Assembly: GCF_018802605.1 (NCBI RefSeq)
Contig: NZ_CP069161.1
Coordinates: forward strand, 1,550,001 to 1,614,000
From: Paludibacterium paludis
GTDB taxonomy: Bacteria; Pseudomonadota; Gammaproteobacteria; Burkholderiales; Chromobacteriaceae
Reading direction: 5' to 3'
DNA length: 64,000 bases
Part shown: piece by piece, positions 19,198 through 28,108 of the stretch
Position numbering within the stretch: the stretch's first letter is position 1
How the letters are laid out: each line of letters opens with the position of its first letter
Made by a program: the position numbers and the translations under genes
The notes under the pieces: generated by a model
What the model saw: the letters and a program-made list of their open reading frames with translations, nothing else
The model's database searches: none
What the model was told of the DNA's origin: nothing

Positions 19198-19848
19198 ATG
19201 GCACGCAAGACCAAGGAAGAAGCCGAACTGACGCGGCAACGGCTGATCGATACGGCGCAACGCCTGTTCTGGGAAAAGGGCGTGAGCCGCACGTCGCTCG
19301 CCGATATCGCTCAGGCCGCGGGGGTGACGCGGGGCGCGATCTACTGGCATTTCACCGACAAGATCGCCCTGTTCAACGCCATGTGCGAACGCATCATCCC
19401 GCGTTTTGACGAGCTTGACGCCAAACTTTCCCGGGCCGGGTCGCCCGAGCGGGCGGTGCGCTGCCTGTGGCAGCACAGTCAGGACGTGCTGCGCTGTTTC
19501 GCCGAACATCCCGACATGCGCTGCGTGATCGGCATCCTCAACCTGCGCTGCGAGTTCGTCGGGGAAATGGCGAACGTGCTGATCATGGACCGTTCGTTCA
19601 TGACCGAGAAATTCGACCGGCTGGAGAAGATTTTCGCGAGGGCCGACCAGGAGGGCGATCTGTTGCCGGGGCTGACCGCGCGCCAGGCCGCGCACATTTA
19701 CCACTCCATGGCGCGCGGGCTGATCGACATCTGGCTTTTGCATCCCGAGCGCATCGATCTTTCGGCCGAAGCCGACACCTGGTTCCTGCCGTTTTTCCGG
19801 GGGACCTTCAGGCTGGACTCCTGGTTGCCCGACAGCTCCTGTCCCTGA
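19198..19848 (+). CDS. acrR: AcrR-like TetR family repressor
   Basis: The 216-residue product begins [20 protein letters not shown], closely like E. coli AcrR. Its helix-turn-helix region (about 28-56) reads [20 protein letters not shown]. The C-terminal ligand and dimer domain follows the AcrR/TtgR pattern (a TetR_C_2-type domain by family). It probably represses the efflux operon by binding 13260-13287 and is released by pump substrates. It lies after the efflux terminator in the same direction, unlike the divergent acrR of E. coli. It therefore needs its own promoter or read-through; none is obvious in the 40-base gap. Confidence 0.9.
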   Translation: MARKTKEEAELTRQRLIDTAQRLFWEKGVSRTSLADIAQAAGVTRGAIYWHFTDKIALFNAMCERIIPRFDELDAKLSRAGSPERAVRCLWQHSQDVLRCFAEHPDMRCVIGILNLRCEFVGEMANVLIMDRSFMTEKFDRLEKIFARADQEGDLLPGLTARQAAHIYHSMARGLIDIWLLHPERIDLSAEADTWFLPFFRGTFRLDSWLPDSSCP

Positions 19849-19963
19849 TTCCGGCGAGGCGCCACCGGGCCTCCTCGCCCCGATTCCGGGCTTGATCATC
19901 ATCAACGTGCACCCGCACAGGCTCTTCCACAATGGTTACGAACCCGAAGAGGACGATGTTGTT

Positions 19964-22348
19964 ATGACAAATCCACTAACATCCGCAGAACTCGACCTGA
20001 TGCACGCCTGGTGGCGCGCCGCCAATTACCTGTCGGTCGGTCAAATCTACCTGAAAGACAACCCGCTCTTGCTCGAACCGCTCAAGCGCGAGCATGTCAA
20101 GCCGCGCCTGATGGGGCACTGGGGGACCACGCCCGGACTGAATTTCATTTATGTTCACCTGAATCGCCTGATCCGCCGCGAGCGCCAGCCGATGATCTAC
20201 ATCACCGGACCCGGGCATGGCGGACCGGGGTTGGTGGCCAACACCTGGCTGGAAGGCACGTACAGTGAAATCTATCCGGACGTCGATCACAGCCTCGAGG
20301 GCATGAAAAAGCTGTTCAAGCAGTTTTCCTTTCCGGGCGGCATTCCATCGCACGTCGCGCCGGAAACCCCGGGGTCGATGCACGAAGGCGGGGAGCTTGG
20401 CTATGCGCTGTCGCATGCCTTCGGCGCCGCCTTCGACAATCCCGGTCAGGTCGTGGTGGCGGTGGTGGGCGACGGGGAAGCGGAAACCGGCCCCCTGGCG
20501 ACGAGCTGGCACTCCAACAAATTCCTCAACCCGATCGATGACGGAGCGGTGCTGCCGATCCTGCATCTGAACGGCTACAAGATCAACAACCCCACGGTGC
20601 TGGCCCGCCTGGACGATGCCGAACTGCTCGACCTGTTCCGCGGCTATGGCTATACCCCGCACGTGGTCGAAGTGGCCGATCCGGACGACACGGCGCCGAC
20701 GCATCAGCGGATGGCCGAGGTGCTCGACACCTGCATGGCGAGTCTTGCCGCGATCCGCGAGCAAGCCGCCGCCGAGCGCGCGCGCGGCGAGGCGTTGTCG
20801 CGTCCGCGCTGGCCGATGATCATCCTGAAAAGCCCCAAGGGCTGGACCGGACCGAAGAATATTGACGGCAAAAAAGTCGAAGGCTATTGGCGCAGCCACC
20901 AGGTGCCGTTCTCCGATATGACGCCAGAGCATGTCGCCGCCCTGGAAAAATGGCTCAAGAGTTACCATCCGGAAGAACTGTTCACCCGCGACGGCGCCCT
21001 GATGCCGGCGCTCTCCGAACTGGCCCCCGAAGGCGCGCTGCGCATGGGCGCCAATCCCTGCGTGCATGGTCTGGTGTCCCGTGATCTGAAAATGCCGGAC
21101 TTCCGCCAGTACGCGATCGATGTCGACGTTCCCGGCACCCGTGTCGCCGAGGCGACGCGGGTGATGGGCAAGCTGTTGCGCGATGTGATGCGCGACAATG
21201 CCGCCGCGCGCAACTTCCGCCTGTTCGGTCCGGACGAGACCGCCTCCAACCGTCTTAACGATGTGTACGACGTGTCGGGCAAGGCGTGGATGGCCGGTGT
21301 CCATGCCGAGGATGAGGACAACGACCTGCTGCAGCAGAACGGCCGCGTCATGGAGATCCTGTCGGAGCATACCTGCCAGGGCTGGCTCGAGGGTTATCTG
21401 TTGACCGGGCGGCACGGGCTGTTCAGCTGCTATGAGGCGTTCATTCATGTCATCGACTCGATGTTCAACCAGCACGCCAAATGGCTGAAGGTGACGCGCG
21501 ACATGCACTGGCGAAAGCCGCTGCCGTCGCTCAACTACCTGCTGACCAGCCATGTCTGGCGCCAGGACCACAACGGTTTCAGTCACCAGGATCCGGGCTT
21601 CCTCGATCACGTGGTGAACAAGAAGTCCGAAGTCATTCGGGTTTACCTGCCGCCCGATGCCAATACCCTGCTGTGCGTGACCGACCACTGTCTGCGTTCG
21701 CGTCATTATGTGAACGTGATCGTGGCGGGCAAGCAGCCGGCGCTGCAATACCTGACCGTCGATCAGGCGATCCGGCATTGCACCAAGGGGCTGGGCATCT
21801 GGGAGTGGGCGAGCACGGACGCGGGTGTCGAGCCCGATGTGGTGATCGCGTCGGCCGGCGATGTGCCGACAATGGAAGCGCTGGCGGCGACCCGGTTGCT
21901 GAACGAGCATTTCCCGGACCTGAAGATCCGATTCGTCAACGTGGTGGACCTGATGACGCTGCAACCGTCCAGCGAACATCCGCACGGCCTGGACGATCAC
22001 GAGTTCGATGCGTTGTTCACCACCGACAAGCCGATCATTTTCGCGTTCCATGGCTATCCGTGGCTGATCCATCGTCTGACCTACCGCCGTCGCGGCCATG
22101 ACAATCTGCATGTCCGAGGCTATGTGGAGGAGGGCACCACGACCACGCCGTTCGACATGGTGGTGCTCAACCAGGTGGACCGCTTCAACCTGGCCATCGA
22201 CGTGATCGACCGGGTACCGCGTCTTGCCAACCGCAGCGCGCACGTGCGCCAGCTCTTCCTCGACAAACTGATCGAGCACAAGAACTACATTCATGCGGCC
22301 GGCGATGACATGCCGGAAATCAAGAACTGGACCTGGAGCAAGCCGTAG
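19964..22348 (+). CDS. xfp: Phosphoketolase (xylulose-5-P/fructose-6-P)
   Basis: The 794-residue product is a thiamine diphosphate enzyme that splits xylulose-5-phosphate or fructose-6-phosphate with phosphate, giving acetyl phosphate plus glyceraldehyde-3-phosphate or erythrose-4-phosphate. Family signatures are GPGHGGPG (82-89), [20 protein letters not shown] (140-159) and the TPP/Mg motif GDGEAETG (169-176). The length matches the usual ~790-800. The ATG at 19964 follows AAGAGGA at a long spacing. A more upstream in-frame ATG at 19892 would add 24 residues not seen in the family. A terminator follows. The gene stands alone, with no acetate kinase in view. Confidence 0.95.
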   Translation: MTNPLTSAELDLMHAWWRAANYLSVGQIYLKDNPLLLEPLKREHVKPRLMGHWGTTPGLNFIYVHLNRLIRRERQPMIYITGPGHGGPGLVANTWLEGTYSEIYPDVDHSLEGMKKLFKQFSFPGGIPSHVAPETPGSMHEGGELGYALSHAFGAAFDNPGQVVVAVVGDGEAETGPLATSWHSNKFLNPIDDGAVLPILHLNGYKINNPTVLARLDDAELLDLFRGYGYTPHVVEVADPDDTAPTHQRMAEVLDTCMASLAAIREQAAAERARGEALSRPRWPMIILKSPKGWTGPKNIDGKKVEGYWRSHQVPFSDMTPEHVAALEKWLKSYHPEELFTRDGALMPALSELAPEGALRMGANPCVHGLVSRDLKMPDFRQYAIDVDVPGTRVAEATRVMGKLLRDVMRDNAAARNFRLFGPDETASNRLNDVYDVSGKAWMAGVHAEDEDNDLLQQNGRVMEILSEHTCQGWLEGYLLTGRHGLFSCYEAFIHVIDSMFNQHAKWLKVTRDMHWRKPLPSLNYLLTSHVWRQDHNGFSHQDPGFLDHVVNKKSEVIRVYLPPDANTLLCVTDHCLRSRHYVNVIVAGKQPALQYLTVDQAIRHCTKGLGIWEWASTDAGVEPDVVIASAGDVPTMEALAATRLLNEHFPDLKIRFVNVVDLMTLQPSSEHPHGLDDHEFDALFTTDKPIIFAFHGYPWLIHRLTYRRRGHDNLHVRGYVEEGTTTTPFDMVVLNQVDRFNLAIDVIDRVPRLANRSAHVRQLFLDKLIEHKNYIHAAGDDMPEIKNWTWSKP

Positions 22349-22373
22349 GCGGGTTTGGGCCGGTTTGCCGTCG

Positions 22374-22396
22374 GGGCGTCTTCGGACGCCCTTTTT
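22374..22396 (+). terminator. Rho-independent terminator after phosphoketolase
   Basis: GGGCGTC, a TTCG tetraloop and GACGCCC are followed by TTTTTC. It closes the phosphoketolase transcript and isolates the chaperone gene downstream. Confidence 0.88.
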
Positions 22397-22475
22397 CTTT
22401 GTCGAAGAGCGTGGCTGAAAACTGCAAGTCATATCCGGCGTCCTGCGCGACACTGTGCCAAAAGGAGCCTATGAC

Positions 22476-23024
22476 ATGAACCACCATACCAAGCAAACCG
22501 CCCGGGATCTTTGTGACGCCCGGTTTTTCGGGGGCGAGGCCGACATCGACACGGCGTTCGCGGATCCCGTCCAACGCGAACGGGTCATCGAATCCTGCCG
22601 CCAGGCGATCGAAGGCGGCGAAGTGCTGGCCACGTTGCTCGGCATCGGACCCGCCGATCTCGAGGAGATTTACAGCCGGGGTTTTCAGGCCTACATGGTC
22701 TGCGATTTCGAGAAGGCCGCGCTGGATTTTGCCAGTGCCACGCTGCTGCAGCCCTACGACCGGCGTTTTCACATGGGGTTCGCCAGCAGTCTGCAGCAGC
22801 TGGGCCATCATCAGGACGCCCTGCAGTTCTTTTTGCATGCCACCCACCTGCAATCGGACGATCCGGGCGCGGTGTTCCGCATCGGCGAATGCCTGATCGC
22901 GCTGGAGAATCCGGAAGAGGCCATCGAAGCGTTCGAGGTGACGCTGGAATTGTGCGCGGCGGATGACCGGCACACCGCGCTGGCCGGCAAGACGGTGGAA
23001 TACCTTGAGCAACTGCGCCGATAG
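22476..23024 (+). CDS. SycD/LcrH-type type III secretion chaperone
   Basis: The 182-residue acidic protein has three TPR-like repeats at about 62-95, 96-129 and 130-163 (for example RRFHMGFASSLQQLGHHQDA and AVFRIGECLIALENPEEAI). This is the layout of class II chaperones (SycD, LcrH, IpgC, SicA), which bind the translocators of type III secretion systems in the cytosol. AAAGGAG lies 8 bases before the ATG at 22476. The next gene starts 9 bases later and has hydrophobic and coiled-coil segments, as expected for a client. No secretion-apparatus gene is in the window, so the pair appears to be stand-alone. Assignment is from fold pattern and context. Confidence 0.8.
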   Translation: MNHHTKQTARDLCDARFFGGEADIDTAFADPVQRERVIESCRQAIEGGEVLATLLGIGPADLEEIYSRGFQAYMVCDFEKAALDFASATLLQPYDRRFHMGFASSLQQLGHHQDALQFFLHATHLQSDDPGAVFRIGECLIALENPEEAIEAFEVTLELCAADDRHTALAGKTVEYLEQLRR

Positions 23025-23033
23025 GAAAAAATC

Positions 23034-23915
23034 ATGAGTAAAGTGGATTCGGTGTGCTCATCAATTCAGTCGGGTGGTTCATTGCCAGCGGAAGACGTTT
23101 TGAAAGAGAAAACAAACGCTCTGCGAAACCCATCCCCCGACACGGTTTCACTGGATACGCCGGTAGAACAGCCTGCCGCTGTCCGTCCGGACGACGTCAG
23201 GAAGCGCGCTACCCGGGCCCAGAAAACCGCTGCGTGGTTGGGGCTGACCAAGCGTCTGGCGATGTTGGCGCTCGGCAGTCTGGCGCTGGTCGGCAGCGCG
23301 GTTTCCATCCCGTTCACCGGACCGATCGGCATCGCCGGAACGGCGCTCTCCGGAGTGGGCGTCGCGCTGGCTGTGGCGGATGTCGCCGTGGCGCTGAAAA
23401 CCTTGGTGGGCGTGCATCGCGACGGCTCGTCCGGCGGCGGCAACGATGCTTTGGCATCGTTTCTGATGTGGGTGTCCGGCAAGCTTGGCAAGCCGCTCGA
23501 TGCTCCCCGGGCGGAAATGATCTCGTTCATGGCCCGCCTGGCGCTCGGTACCGTGTCGACCGCGGTCGGCGCCCTCGGCACCCAGGGGCTGGTTCATGCC
23601 GGCGCGGCATTCGATAAACTGGAGCATTACGGGCCTATGGTGCTTAATGCCGTCTCGACCGTGCTGCTCGGGCTGGAGATCATGTTCAGCAGTGTCGCCG
23701 CGCGTGGAGCGTTCGCGGCGAAAGAACGCGCCACTAACGAACGGGAATACCGGCTTCGTGAGGAGCGCGATGCCTTGCGCGCTCGACTGGACGCCTTGGA
23801 GGACGGGCGGGCCTCCAAAGAAGGCTTGGTCGTTTCCCTGGCCGCGAATGTCGGCGAGCTGGAAAAACACTATGCGCTCTGGAGTCAGGGTAAAGGGGTG
23901 ATCATGCCCTGCTAA
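23034..23915 (+). CDS. Putative type III translocator/effector, membrane and coiled-coil
   Basis: I do not recognise the family. The 293-residue product has a polar Ser/Pro/Thr-rich N-terminus (1-60) without a signal peptide. A long hydrophobic Gly/Ala region at about 74-125 is likely two helices around FTGPIG, with further hydrophobic stretches near 162-182 and 200-222. A charged helix with strong coiled-coil character follows (about 225-280, REYRLREERDALRARLDALE). That order resembles type III translocators of the YopB/YopD or SipB/SipC kind. The gene lies 9 bases after a SycD-type chaperone, with AGGAAA before the ATG. Function is inferred from context only; it might instead be a membrane-targeted effector. 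Confidence 0.65.
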   Translation: MSKVDSVCSSIQSGGSLPAEDVLKEKTNALRNPSPDTVSLDTPVEQPAAVRPDDVRKRATRAQKTAAWLGLTKRLAMLALGSLALVGSAVSIPFTGPIGIAGTALSGVGVALAVADVAVALKTLVGVHRDGSSGGGNDALASFLMWVSGKLGKPLDAPRAEMISFMARLALGTVSTAVGALGTQGLVHAGAAFDKLEHYGPMVLNAVSTVLLGLEIMFSSVAARGAFAAKERATNEREYRLREERDALRARLDALEDGRASKEGLVVSLAANVGELEKHYALWSQGKGVIMPC

Positions 23916-23992
23916 GCGAGGTTATCGCGCTTGAACGGAGTCCGGGTAATTCCTAGAGTGAAATTCCAAGAGGTTACGCAAGGAGGTTCGCC

Positions 23993-24478
23993 ATGAATGT
24001 GTCAAATGAGGCGCCCGCCCGGCCGGACGAGCGCGACCTGGTGGTCACACGGCTGATCCGGGCTCCACGCGACAAGGTGTTCCGTGCCTGGACCGACCCG
24101 GAGTGGCTGAAATTGTGGTTCGCGCCCAACCCCTGGACCGTGACGGTTGCCGAAGCGGATGTCCGTCCGGGTGGCGCGAGCCGGATCGTCATGCGCTCGC
24201 CCGAGGGCGAGGCGTTTCCGGCGCACGGCGTGTATCTGGAAGTGGTGCCCAACGAGCGGCTGGTGTTCACCGATGCCTATGTCCAGGCCTGGGAACCCTC
24301 CGCCAAACCCTTCATGACCGTGATCGTGACGCTGTCCGACGAGGAGGGGCAGACCCGCTACACCGCGCGGGTACGGCACTGGACCGTGGAGGACCGCGAA
24401 GCGCACGAAAAGATGGGATTTCACGAGGGCTGGTCGCAGTGCGCCGCGCAATTGGCGCAGTTGGTCGAAAACCATTGA
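23993..24478 (+). CDS. AHSA1/SRPBCC domain protein
   Basis: The 161-residue product has the helix-grip (START/Bet v1-like) fold of the AHSA1 family. Visible marks are LIRAPRDKVFRAWTDPEWLKLWF near the start (listed in part: IRAPRDKVFRAWTD) and GWSQCAAQLAQLVE at the end. Family members bind hydrophobic ligands or act as Hsp90-activator-like domains; no specific role can be given. AAGGAGG, a near-perfect ribosome site, precedes the ATG at 23993. No operon partner is evident. Confidence 0.85.
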   Translation: MNVSNEAPARPDERDLVVTRLIRAPRDKVFRAWTDPEWLKLWFAPNPWTVTVAEADVRPGGASRIVMRSPEGEAFPAHGVYLEVVPNERLVFTDAYVQAWEPSAKPFMTVIVTLSDEEGQTRYTARVRHWTVEDREAHEKMGFHEGWSQCAAQLAQLVENH

Positions 24479-24487
24479 AACGGGAAC

Positions 24488-24510
24488 GAAAAGGGCCGGC
24501 GGACCGGCCC
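24488..24510 (-). terminator. Terminator for the 24533-25108 gene
   Basis: Read on the minus strand, GGGCCGG, a 4-base loop and CCGGCCC are followed by TTTTCG. It lies 23 bases past the stop of the minus-strand gene. The plus-strand AHSA1 gene ends just before it and may share the hairpin, although no T-run faces that way. Confidence 0.7.
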
Positions 24511-24532
24511 GGTTCTGTGGGGCGAGGCGGAG

Positions 24533-25108
24533 CTAGGCCGTGGCCGAGATGCGGTTGGCCGGAGTGGTCGTCGATTCGGGCAGTACCGAGGTCTGCGCGC
24601 TCTGGTATTGGGCAACGGCCTGCAGGCTCGCCTGGCTGGCAGGCGGGGTCCGGGCCGGGCGCTGCGCCTCTTCCGCTCTCCGGGAGGCGGTGTCCGCCTC
24701 GCGGGTCTGCCGGGCTTCGCGCTGCTGGCTGGCCTGGGTGTTCTGACGCGCGGCCTGGGCGCGATCGGTTTGCGCCTGATTATCGGTCCGGTTCTGGAGG
24801 TTTTCCGGGCTGCCGGGGGTGGCGACCGCCTGGCGGGTGTCGGTTTTCACCGCCGGAGAAGGCTGGGTCGGCGCCTGGGTGAGGCTTTGCGTCTTGCTGG
24901 CGGTCAACTGGCGGTTAAGCTCGTCGGCGACCCGGTTGGTGTCGGCGTTCTGCCTGGGCTGCGCGGACGAGGCGACCGCGGCTTCCGCCGCGCGTGTCTC
25001 GCCGGCGCGGGCGGCCGCGCCGCCTTGCTGGTCGGCGGCTTCGTTCCTGCGCACCGTGGTCGACGGGTACGCGCTTTGCAACTGGCTGGTGGCGGTAATG
25101 GGAGTCAT
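24533..25108 (-). CDS. Low-complexity Gln/Ala/Thr/Arg-rich protein, unknown
   Basis: The 191-residue product has no recognisable domain. It is dominated by Ala, Gln, Thr, Arg and Ser, probably disordered or loosely helical, and lacks a signal peptide, membrane span or cysteines. Short QTREADTASRRAEEAQ-like stretches suggest heptad character. AAGGGG before the ATG at 25108 and a good terminator after the stop support a genuine single-gene unit. Secreted effectors and flagellar or adhesin accessory proteins can look like this, but nothing in the context confirms either. Confidence 0.7.
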   Translation of the reverse strand: MTPITATSQLQSAYPSTTVRRNEAADQQGGAAARAGETRAAEAAVASSAQPRQNADTNRVADELNRQLTASKTQSLTQAPTQPSPAVKTDTRQAVATPGSPENLQNRTDNQAQTDRAQAARQNTQASQQREARQTREADTASRRAEEAQRPARTPPASQASLQAVAQYQSAQTSVLPESTTTPANRISATA

Positions 25109-25199
25109 GGCAATCCCCTTGCGGAGTTATCAGCTTGATTCTAGTGCATATTTCCCGCCATGACGAAAAATTCCGTCATAACGGCGCCGGTCTTGCGCG

Positions 25200-25228
25200 G
25201 ATTGTGTTGCGCCGGGGGCAACACAATC
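25200..25228 (-). other. Stem-loop at the end of the waaF-tetR unit
   Basis: GATTGTGTTGC (25200-25210) and GCAACACAATC (25218-25228) form a perfect 11-bp stem with a 7-base loop, overlapping the stop codon of the tetR gene. It lacks a T-run, so it may be a weak terminator or a stabiliser of the 3' end. Confidence 0.45.
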
Positions 25229-25823
25229 AGTCTGTCAGCACCAGCGCCATCATGCGTTCGGCCAATTGGTCGACGGTCAGCTCCCCATCCTCGCGGTACC
25301 ACTGGACGGACCAATGCAGGCTGCCAAGCAAGGTGCGGCGCAGCAGGCGGGTATCGGTCTTGACCAGGCCCTGGCTTGCGGCTTCGTCGAGCACGCTCTG
25401 CCACAGCGCTTCGTAGCGGTCGCGCAGCACAATCAGACCGGGGCGGGACGATTCCGATACACTGCGCCATTCGTAGAGCATGACCTCGAGCGCGGCCTGG
25501 TTGTCGCCCAACAGCGAATTGAGATGGACGTGGAACAGCGCCGCGAGTTTTTCCCGCGCGCTGCGCGCGGCGGCGATGGCCTCGGCGAGCTGTTCGGTGG
25601 TGCGGCTGATGCCAAGGGCCATGACCGCGACGAGGATCTCTTCCTTGGTGCGGAAATGGTAGAACAGGCTGCCGGACTGCAACCCGACGGCATTGCCGAG
25701 ATCGCGCACGGTGGTGCGCTCGTAGCCCTGGTCGCGGAACAGCCGCGCGGCCGCCTCGATCAATTCCCTGCGGCGGCTGTTTTCTTCGGGAGGGGAGACG
25801 TTCAGCGTTTCGAGTGTCTTCAT
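25227..25823 (-). CDS. TetR family regulator coupled to waaF
   Basis: The 198-residue product has an N-terminal helix-turn-helix (TTVRDLGNAVGLQSGSLFYHF) followed by an all-helical ligand domain. The start at 25823 was chosen because its ATG overlaps the waaF stop (ATGA) and the HTH then lies at the usual distance from the N-terminus. A start at 25856 would run further into waaF. Its target is unknown. Being translated from the same message as an LPS core enzyme is unusual for a TetR protein, so it could sense an envelope-related compound; that is an inference from position. Confidence 0.85.
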   Translation of the reverse strand: MKTLETLNVSPPEENSRRRELIEAAARLFRDQGYERTTVRDLGNAVGLQSGSLFYHFRTKEEILVAVMALGISRTTEQLAEAIAAARSAREKLAALFHVHLNSLLGDNQAALEVMLYEWRSVSESSRPGLIVLRDRYEALWQSVLDEAASQGLVKTDTRLLRRTLLGSLHWSVQWYREDGELTVDQLAERMMALVLTD

Positions 25824-26836
25824 CGTGGTTCGATCAGGCGCATGGCCGCTTGCCATGCGAGGCCGGGCTCAAGGGTTTCCAGGCAGTCGGTGTGACCATA
25901 GGGGCAGGTGCGCTCGAAGCAGGGGCTGCAAGGCAGATCGAGGTTCACGATGGCGGCCCGGTCCGACAGCGGCGGCGTGAAATCCGGGCTCGACGATCCG
26001 TAAAGGGCGACGAGCGGTTTTTCCAGCGCGGCGGCGACGTGCATCAGCCCGGAGTCGTTGCAGATGGCGATATCCGCGCAGCCCATCAGGTCGATGGCTT
26101 CGTCCAGTCCCGTGCGTCCGCACAGATTGACCGCGAGGCCGCCCGACAGGGCGGCGATGTCGTCGCCGATGGCGGCGTCCTTGTTCGATCCGAACAGCCA
26201 CACCGCATAGCCAACCTCGTGAAAGCGCCGCGCCAGCGCCGCGAAGTGCCGCGCGGGCCAGCGCTTGGCCGGGCCGTATTCGGCGCCCGGACAGAAGGCG
26301 GCGACAGGTCGGGCAAGATCCAGTCCCAGCCGCTGGAGGACGTCGTTCCTCGCCGCTTCGTCCACCGTCAGCGACGGGTGGGGAATCGGTCGGGGAATGG
26401 CGTGATGCTTGTCTTCGGCGAGCGCGCAAAAGCGCTCGACCATCATCGGCAGGCTCTTTTCGTCAAGTTCGCGCGCATCGTTGAGGATGCCGTAGCGCGA
26501 CTCGCCGATGAACCCGGTGCGCAGGGGGATGCCCGCCATCAGCGGGATCAGCGCGGATTTGAGCGAATTGGGCAGAACGATGACCTGATCGAATTTTTCG
26601 CGGGCCAGCCGGCGCGCGATTTTCCAGCGGGCGCCGAGTTTGAGCGCGCCATGGCCGAACGGATTCAGATGGGCTTTCGCCACTTCGGGCATGCGGGCGA
26701 GCAGGGGGAGTGTCCATTGCGGCGCGAAAACGTGCAGCTCCAGCCCCGGATGCCGTTCGTGCAGCCGCCGGTAGAGGGGTTGGGCCATGACGCTGTCGCC
26801 AACCCAGGAAGGACCGATAACCAGTATTTTTTTCAT
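25820..26836 (-). CDS. waaF: WaaF, ADP-heptose:LPS heptosyltransferase II
   Basis: The 338-residue product (E. coli WaaF has 348) is the inner-membrane-associated GT9 enzyme that adds the second heptose to the LPS inner core. It matches E. coli WaaF in MKKILVIGPSWVGDSVMAQ, VLPNSLKSALIPLMAGIP, FCPGAEYGPAKRWP and NDSGLMHVAAAL, and in the SSPDFTPPLS segment. The ATG at 26836 begins the conserved N-terminus; an in-frame extension to 26881 would pass through the upstream terminator. Its promoter must lie in or very near that terminator. The downstream tetR overlaps its stop. Confidence 0.95.
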   Translation of the reverse strand: MKKILVIGPSWVGDSVMAQPLYRRLHERHPGLELHVFAPQWTLPLLARMPEVAKAHLNPFGHGALKLGARWKIARRLAREKFDQVIVLPNSLKSALIPLMAGIPLRTGFIGESRYGILNDARELDEKSLPMMVERFCALAEDKHHAIPRPIPHPSLTVDEAARNDVLQRLGLDLARPVAAFCPGAEYGPAKRWPARHFAALARRFHEVGYAVWLFGSNKDAAIGDDIAALSGGLAVNLCGRTGLDEAIDLMGCADIAICNDSGLMHVAAALEKPLVALYGSSSPDFTPPLSDRAAIVNLDLPCSPCFERTCPYGHTDCLETLEPGLAWQAAMRLIEPR

Positions 26837-26848
26837 GTCAGAACAAGC

Positions 26849-26878
26849 AAAAAAGGTGCGGCAAGGCGCCGCACCTTT
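26849..26878 (-). terminator. Terminator of the glnE-ilvE-zinc finger transcript
   Basis: On the minus strand AAAGGTGCGGC, a 5-base loop and GCCGCACCTTT (11-bp perfect stem) are followed by further T, giving six in a row. It lies between the zinc-finger gene and waaF and separates the two transcripts. Confidence 0.88.
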
Positions 26879-26901
26879 CAAAACGGAAGGCCCGCAGCGG
26901 C

Positions 26902-27102
26902 TCAGTGGTGACCCTTGACCGGGCCGACCAGTTTATAGCGGGTGCCGCAATACGGGCACAGCGCCTCGCCGGTCTTGTGAACCGGCAGGAACACGCGCGG
27001 GTGCGCGTTCCATTTCACCATGTCGGGCATCGGACAGTGCAGCGGCAGATCGTCGCCGGTCACTTCGATCTCGCGTCGGGTATTTTCTTTCAATTCAGCC
27101 AT
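26902..27102 (-). CDS. CHCC zinc-finger domain protein
   Basis: The 66-residue product has the zf-CHCC pattern C23, H34, C49, C52 (LHCPMPDMVKWNAH, then ALCPYCG), as in NDUFS6-like proteins. Many proteobacteria carry this small protein next to ilvE and waaF. Its exact role is unknown; a link to complex I or iron-sulfur proteins is suggested only by homology. AAGGAAG precedes the ATG. It follows ilvE on the same strand with a short hairpin in the gap. Confidence 0.88.
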   Translation of the reverse strand: MAELKENTRREIEVTGDDLPLHCPMPDMVKWNAHPRVFLPVHKTGEALCPYCGTRYKLVGPVKGHH

Positions 27103-27115
27103 GGTCTTCCTTGCG

Positions 27116-27131
27116 GGCCCGCAAACGGGCC
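27116..27131. other. Short hairpin between ilvE and zinc-finger gene
   Basis: GGCCCG, loop CAAA and CGGGCC are followed on the plus strand by TCTTTTTC. No plus-strand gene precedes it, so a terminator role would apply only to antisense transcription. On the minus strand it is a small intercistronic hairpin. Confidence 0.4.
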
Positions 27132-27145
27132 TCTTTTTCGGTCAA

Positions 27146-28069
27146 TTATTCGATATAGGTCAGCCAGCGCGCGCTGTCGCCATCCACGCCCTTGACCGCA
27201 TCGAAGTAGCGTTTCTGGATGTCGGCGGTGACCGGGCCGCGACGGCCTTCGCCGATCATGCGGTTGTCCAGTTCGCGGATCGGGGTGATTTCCGCCGCGG
27301 TGCCGGTGAAGAACGCTTCGTCGGCGCTGTAGACTTCGTCGCGGGTGATGCGCTTCTCGACCACCTCGAGGCCCATGCGCGCCGCGATCTGGATGACGGT
27401 GTCGCGGGTGATGCCTTCCAGCGCGGAGGTCAGATCCGGCGTGTAGAGCTTGCCTTTGCGCACCAGGAAAATGTTCTCGCCCGAACCTTCGGCGACATAG
27501 CCTTCGACGTCCAGCAGCAGGGCTTCGTCGTAGCCGTCGCGCGTCGCCTCGGTGTTGGCGAGGATGGAGTTCATGTAGTTGCCGTTGGCCTTCGCCTTGC
27601 ACATCGTGATGTTCACGTGGTGCCGGGTGAAGGACGAGGTCTTCACGCGGATGCCCTTTTCGAGGCCGTCCTCACCGAGGTAGGCGCCCCACGGCCAGGC
27701 CGCGACGATGACGTGCACGTCGTCGGCGGGCGGCGCCACGCCGAGCTTGCCCGAGCCGTAGAAGGCCATCGGCCGGAAATAGCAGGACTCGAGCTTGTTG
27801 GCCTTCACCACATCAAGATGGGCGCGGTTGATCTCGTCCTTGGAGAACGGCAGCTTGATGCCGAGGATATGGGCGGAACGGAACAGGCGATCGGTATGAT
27901 CCTGCAGACGGAACACCGCCGGGCCGCGCGGCGTGTCGTAGGCGCGCACTCCTTCGAAAACGCCCATGCCGTAATGCAGCGTGTGGGTCAGCACGTGGGT
28001 CGTGGCGGAGCGCCAGTCGACAAGCTGGCCATCGTACCAGAGAAAACCATCGCGATCGGACATAGACAT
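27146..28069 (-). CDS. ilvE: IlvE, branched-chain amino acid aminotransferase
   Basis: The 307-residue product (E. coli IlvE has 309) is a class IV PLP enzyme catalysing the last step of valine, leucine and isoleucine synthesis. The PLP lysine is K160 in CKAKANGNYMNS, with HYGMGVFEGVRAY near the N-terminus and the EGSGENIF and GTAAEITPI blocks typical of the family. The ATG at 28069 has GGAG at a 9-base spacing; a GTG at 28084 would place that ribosome site inside the coding region. It follows glnE by 39 bases. Confidence 0.95.
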   Translation of the reverse strand: MSMSDRDGFLWYDGQLVDWRSATTHVLTHTLHYGMGVFEGVRAYDTPRGPAVFRLQDHTDRLFRSAHILGIKLPFSKDEINRAHLDVVKANKLESCYFRPMAFYGSGKLGVAPPADDVHVIVAAWPWGAYLGEDGLEKGIRVKTSSFTRHHVNITMCKAKANGNYMNSILANTEATRDGYDEALLLDVEGYVAEGSGENIFLVRKGKLYTPDLTSALEGITRDTVIQIAARMGLEVVEKRITRDEVYSADEAFFTGTAAEITPIRELDNRMIGEGRRGPVTADIQKRYFDAVKGVDGDSARWLTYIE

Positions 28070-28108
28070 CTCGAATTTCTCCACATTTTTGACGAGTTAT
28101 GACAGCGA

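Noticed and set aside
19976..22453. 825-codon open frame opposite the phosphoketolase gene
   Set aside because: It is a shadow of a clearly assigned gene, with composition typical of antisense GC-rich sequence and no recognisable motif.
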